A program made the position numbers and the translations under genes. Source: Elizabethkingia bruuniana (lineage in GTDB: Bacteria > Bacteroidota > Bacteroidia > Flavobacteriales > Weeksellaceae). Taken from it: 64,000 nt of DNA. This document shows, one piece after another, positions 62,600 to 64,000 of the stretch (positions are counted from its first letter, which is position 1; each line of letters begins with the position of its first letter). Where the stretch lies: positions 496,001 through 560,000 of the forward strand of contig NZ_CP014337.1 of assembly GCF_002024805.1 (NCBI RefSeq), given 5' to 3'. The notes under the pieces are model-generated. The model ran no database searches. It was not told the DNA's origin and saw nothing but the letters and a program-made list of their open reading frames with translations.

Positions 62600-62800
62600 C
62601 TTAATAAGTTTTTTAAATTATTAGATAAATATATTATTTATTTTCTTATTAATTGATTTTATTTAGTTTTTATTTAATTTATAGTTTTGTATTTAATTAA
62701 AAATAGAATATATTTTTGTTTATATTTAATATTTTGTTTATTATTTGTTTTGCTTTAAGGATAAGAGTATACTTTTATATTATTTTCAGGATGATATTTC

Positions 62801-62995
62801 TTAATAGATGAGATTTGATGATAAATCATACTGTTTGATACAGTCTTGATCTTTAACCTGCATTAAATATTTTGTGCCCGATTTCAGAAAAATAAAAGTT
62901 AACAGTATAAAAAACAAAACCCCTTTATTTTTCAAACCGGAAATAACAATAGTTAATATATTATCTTCCTTAGCGGATTCAGCCTCCCTGTGCAT
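62801..62995 (-). CDS. Doubtful small membrane protein
   Basis: 64 aa with one hydrophobic segment (about 24-40). It starts MHREAESAKEDNILTIVISG. Its base composition is less AT-rich than the DNA on the 62600-62770 side, which weakly favours coding. It lies directly after the receptor terminator and before the peptide gene. No family is recognised. Confidence 0.25.
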   Translation of the reverse strand: MHREAESAKEDNILTIVISGLKNKGVLFFILLTFIFLKSGTKYLMQVKDQDCIKQYDLSSNLIY

Positions 62996-63013
62996 TTTGT
63001 CTGATATAAAATA

Positions 63014-63043
63014 AGATCCTGCAAATGACTGTTTGCAGGATCT
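63014..63043 (-). terminator. Terminator after the TonB-dependent receptor gene
   Basis: AGATCCTGCAAA and TTTGCAGGATCT form a perfect 12-bp stem around a 6-nt loop; on the minus strand a TTATTTTAT run follows. Confidence 0.8.
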
Positions 63044-63148
63044 GTGCCTTTAAAGCAGGAGCTCTGTAACTAACGGAACAAAATCTTCTTTAAAGGAGTG
63101 AAAAAATGATATATATGTACTTTTCTGACAGGATGAAATTTTCCTGTT

Positions 63149-64000
63149 TTATTTTAGTTTTTTTCCTCTTGTATGTTTGTCGTTTCCTTCATCCGAAAAA
63201 CGGCTTTCTTTATCATGAGCAGGCTTTAGACCTCCGAATTGCCAGCTGAAAGTAAGCGTAGCGGCTCTGTTATAATATCTGTTTATACTGGTACTCTGAA
63301 AAGTGGGAGCGAATGCATATACATTTTCTCTAAATGCTTTCTGGAACGGATTGATAATAGCAAGGGTAAGGCTCGCCTTATTATCCATAAGCTGTTTGCT
63401 TATCGCAAAGCGGTAAGAATAGTTGGCAGAATTTTTACCCTGTAGCGTAATGAATCCGTTTCCGTAATCTCCCGATATGCTGAGGTTTAAATTATCCGGT
63501 AGTGCTATGGTATTACTCAGACTCGTGGTGAAAAAAGTTCCGGTATTGTTCAGTCCTAAAGATTTACTGCGAAACTGAAGGTAAAAAACTTCAGCATTGG
63601 CATTTACAGTCCATTTTTTTACAGGACTAAAAACTGTACTGATATTAGCTCCCAAACGGTTGTTTTCTCCAATGTTTGAAGGTGTGGTATAAGAAATTCC
63701 TTCCTTATTAACCACCGTAACCGGTTCAATAGAATTTTTGTTGAAATTGTAATATACGCTACTGGTTAATGATGCTTTCTTAGCAGTTGTAAATACATGA
63801 GAAAGTTCTATATTTCTGGTTTGTTCTGGCTCCAGATAAGGATTTCCGGAAGTAATATTCAGCGGGTCACTGGCGTTGCTATACGGATTGAGATCCATAA
63901 TCCAGGGACGTCGTATCCTTTCTGTATAATTGAATTTAAGCTCGTAGTTTTCATTAAGCTTTTTTACAATCAGCAAATTTGGAATCCAATTTGTAAAGTT
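63149..64000 (-). CDS. TonB-dependent outer-membrane receptor, C-terminal part (5' end outside window)
   Basis: The frame is open to the right edge; 283 residues of the C-terminal barrel are seen. It contains NYTERIRRPWIMDLNPYSNASDPLNITSGNPYLEPEQTRNIELSHVF, typical of the outer membrane beta-barrel family 14 with a CarboxypepD_reg-like start, and later strands such as NTGTFFTTSLSNTIALPDNLNLSISGDYG. The extreme C-terminus is not the usual aromatic barrel end: after AATLTFSWQFGGLKPAHDKESRF a charged tail (KHTRGKKLK) follows. The substrate is unknown. It might be the import partner of the neighbouring system or unrelated to it. Confidence 0.85.
   Translation of the reverse strand, partial: NFTNWIPNLLIVKKLNENYELKFNYTERIRRPWIMDLNPYSNASDPLNITSGNPYLEPEQTRNIELSHVFTTAKKASLTSSVYYNFNKNSIEPVTVVNKEGISYTTPSNIGENNRLGANISTVFSPVKKWTVNANAEVFYLQFRSKSLGLNNTGTFFTTSLSNTIALPDNLNLSISGDYGNGFITLQGKNSANYSYRFAISKQLMDNKASLTLAIINPFQKAFRENVYAFAPTFQSTSINRYYNRAATLTFSWQFGGLKPAHDKESRFSDEGNDKHTRGKKLK

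Larger units (their letters stand above)
62600..63148. other. AT-rich region upstream of the peptide gene
   Basis: Between 62600 and about 62770 the sequence is more than 80% A+T, very T-rich, without a supported gene or -7 box on the minus strand. A 64-codon minus-strand frame at 62801-62995 encodes one hydrophobic segment (GVLFFILLTFIFLKSG) with charged ends; it may be a small membrane protein, but there is no homology or start-site support. From 62996 to 63148 a terminator of the TonB-dependent receptor gene is found. Confidence 0.5.

Overview
The window looks like the chromosome of a low-GC member of the Bacteroidota, class Flavobacteriia, most likely the Weeksellaceae (Elizabethkingia/Chryseobacterium type). 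Grounds: SusC/SusD and other TonB-linked outer-membrane proteins, many lipoproteins with SC-type lipoboxes, FtsX/MacB-like permeases of the Bacteroidota type, TAnnTTTG-type -7 promoter boxes, few Shine-Dalgarno sites, and AT-rich intergenic DNA. The genus is inferred from general resemblance, not from a marker gene. I saw no rRNA, tRNA, insertion sequence or CRISPR array.

Layout. (1) 1-15.7 kb: six tandem FtsX/MacB-type permease paralogues (the first cut by the window edge) separated by related AT-rich repeats, followed by a TolC-family outer-membrane channel. No ATPase is present in the window. (2) 15.8-18.5 kb: a secreted HExxH protein and the enoyl-ACP reductase FabV. (3) 18.7-24.0 kb: a heme acquisition operon (HmuT lipoprotein, HmuU permease, HmuV ATPase, a SAM methyltransferase, HemS/HmuS-like heme handling protein), then a ChaN-like heme-binding protein. 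(4) 24.3-33 kb, minus strand: a MazG-like protein and a SusC - SusD - unknown lipoprotein - M16 peptidase operon, probably importing and cutting peptides. (5) 33.3-38.5 kb: UDP-HexNAc 6-dehydrogenase, an 850-bp gene-poor gap, a processive GT2 glycosyltransferase and a sulfatase. (6) 38.6-49.3 kb: a nearly all minus-strand island of small membrane proteins, secreted proteins and lipoproteins of mostly unknown function, plus a Crp/Fnr regulator and a quinone-oxidoreductase-like enzyme. Three neighbouring genes here share a strongly conserved upstream element. (7) 49.6-54.4 kb: two paralogous membrane-anchored LuxR-type regulators, then a 65-aa conserved-looking small protein and a large fimbrillin-like lipoprotein. 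The regulator gene and the fimbrillin operon carry the same palindrome at nearly the same distance from a -7 box. (8) 54.5-59.5 kb: AraC regulator divergent from an MFS exporter plus an NTF2-like protein, a bestrophin and a YceI lipoprotein. (9) 59.5-64 kb, minus strand: a 56-aa double-glycine-leader peptide with six cysteines, a TlpA-like thioredoxin and a C39-like/VKOR/DsbA fusion; then the C-terminal part of a TonB-dependent receptor at the edge.

The best candidates for undescribed systems are the cysteine-rich peptide with its own oxidative folding enzymes (59.5-62.6 kb) and the membrane LuxR/palindrome/fimbrillin circuit (49.5-54.4 kb).
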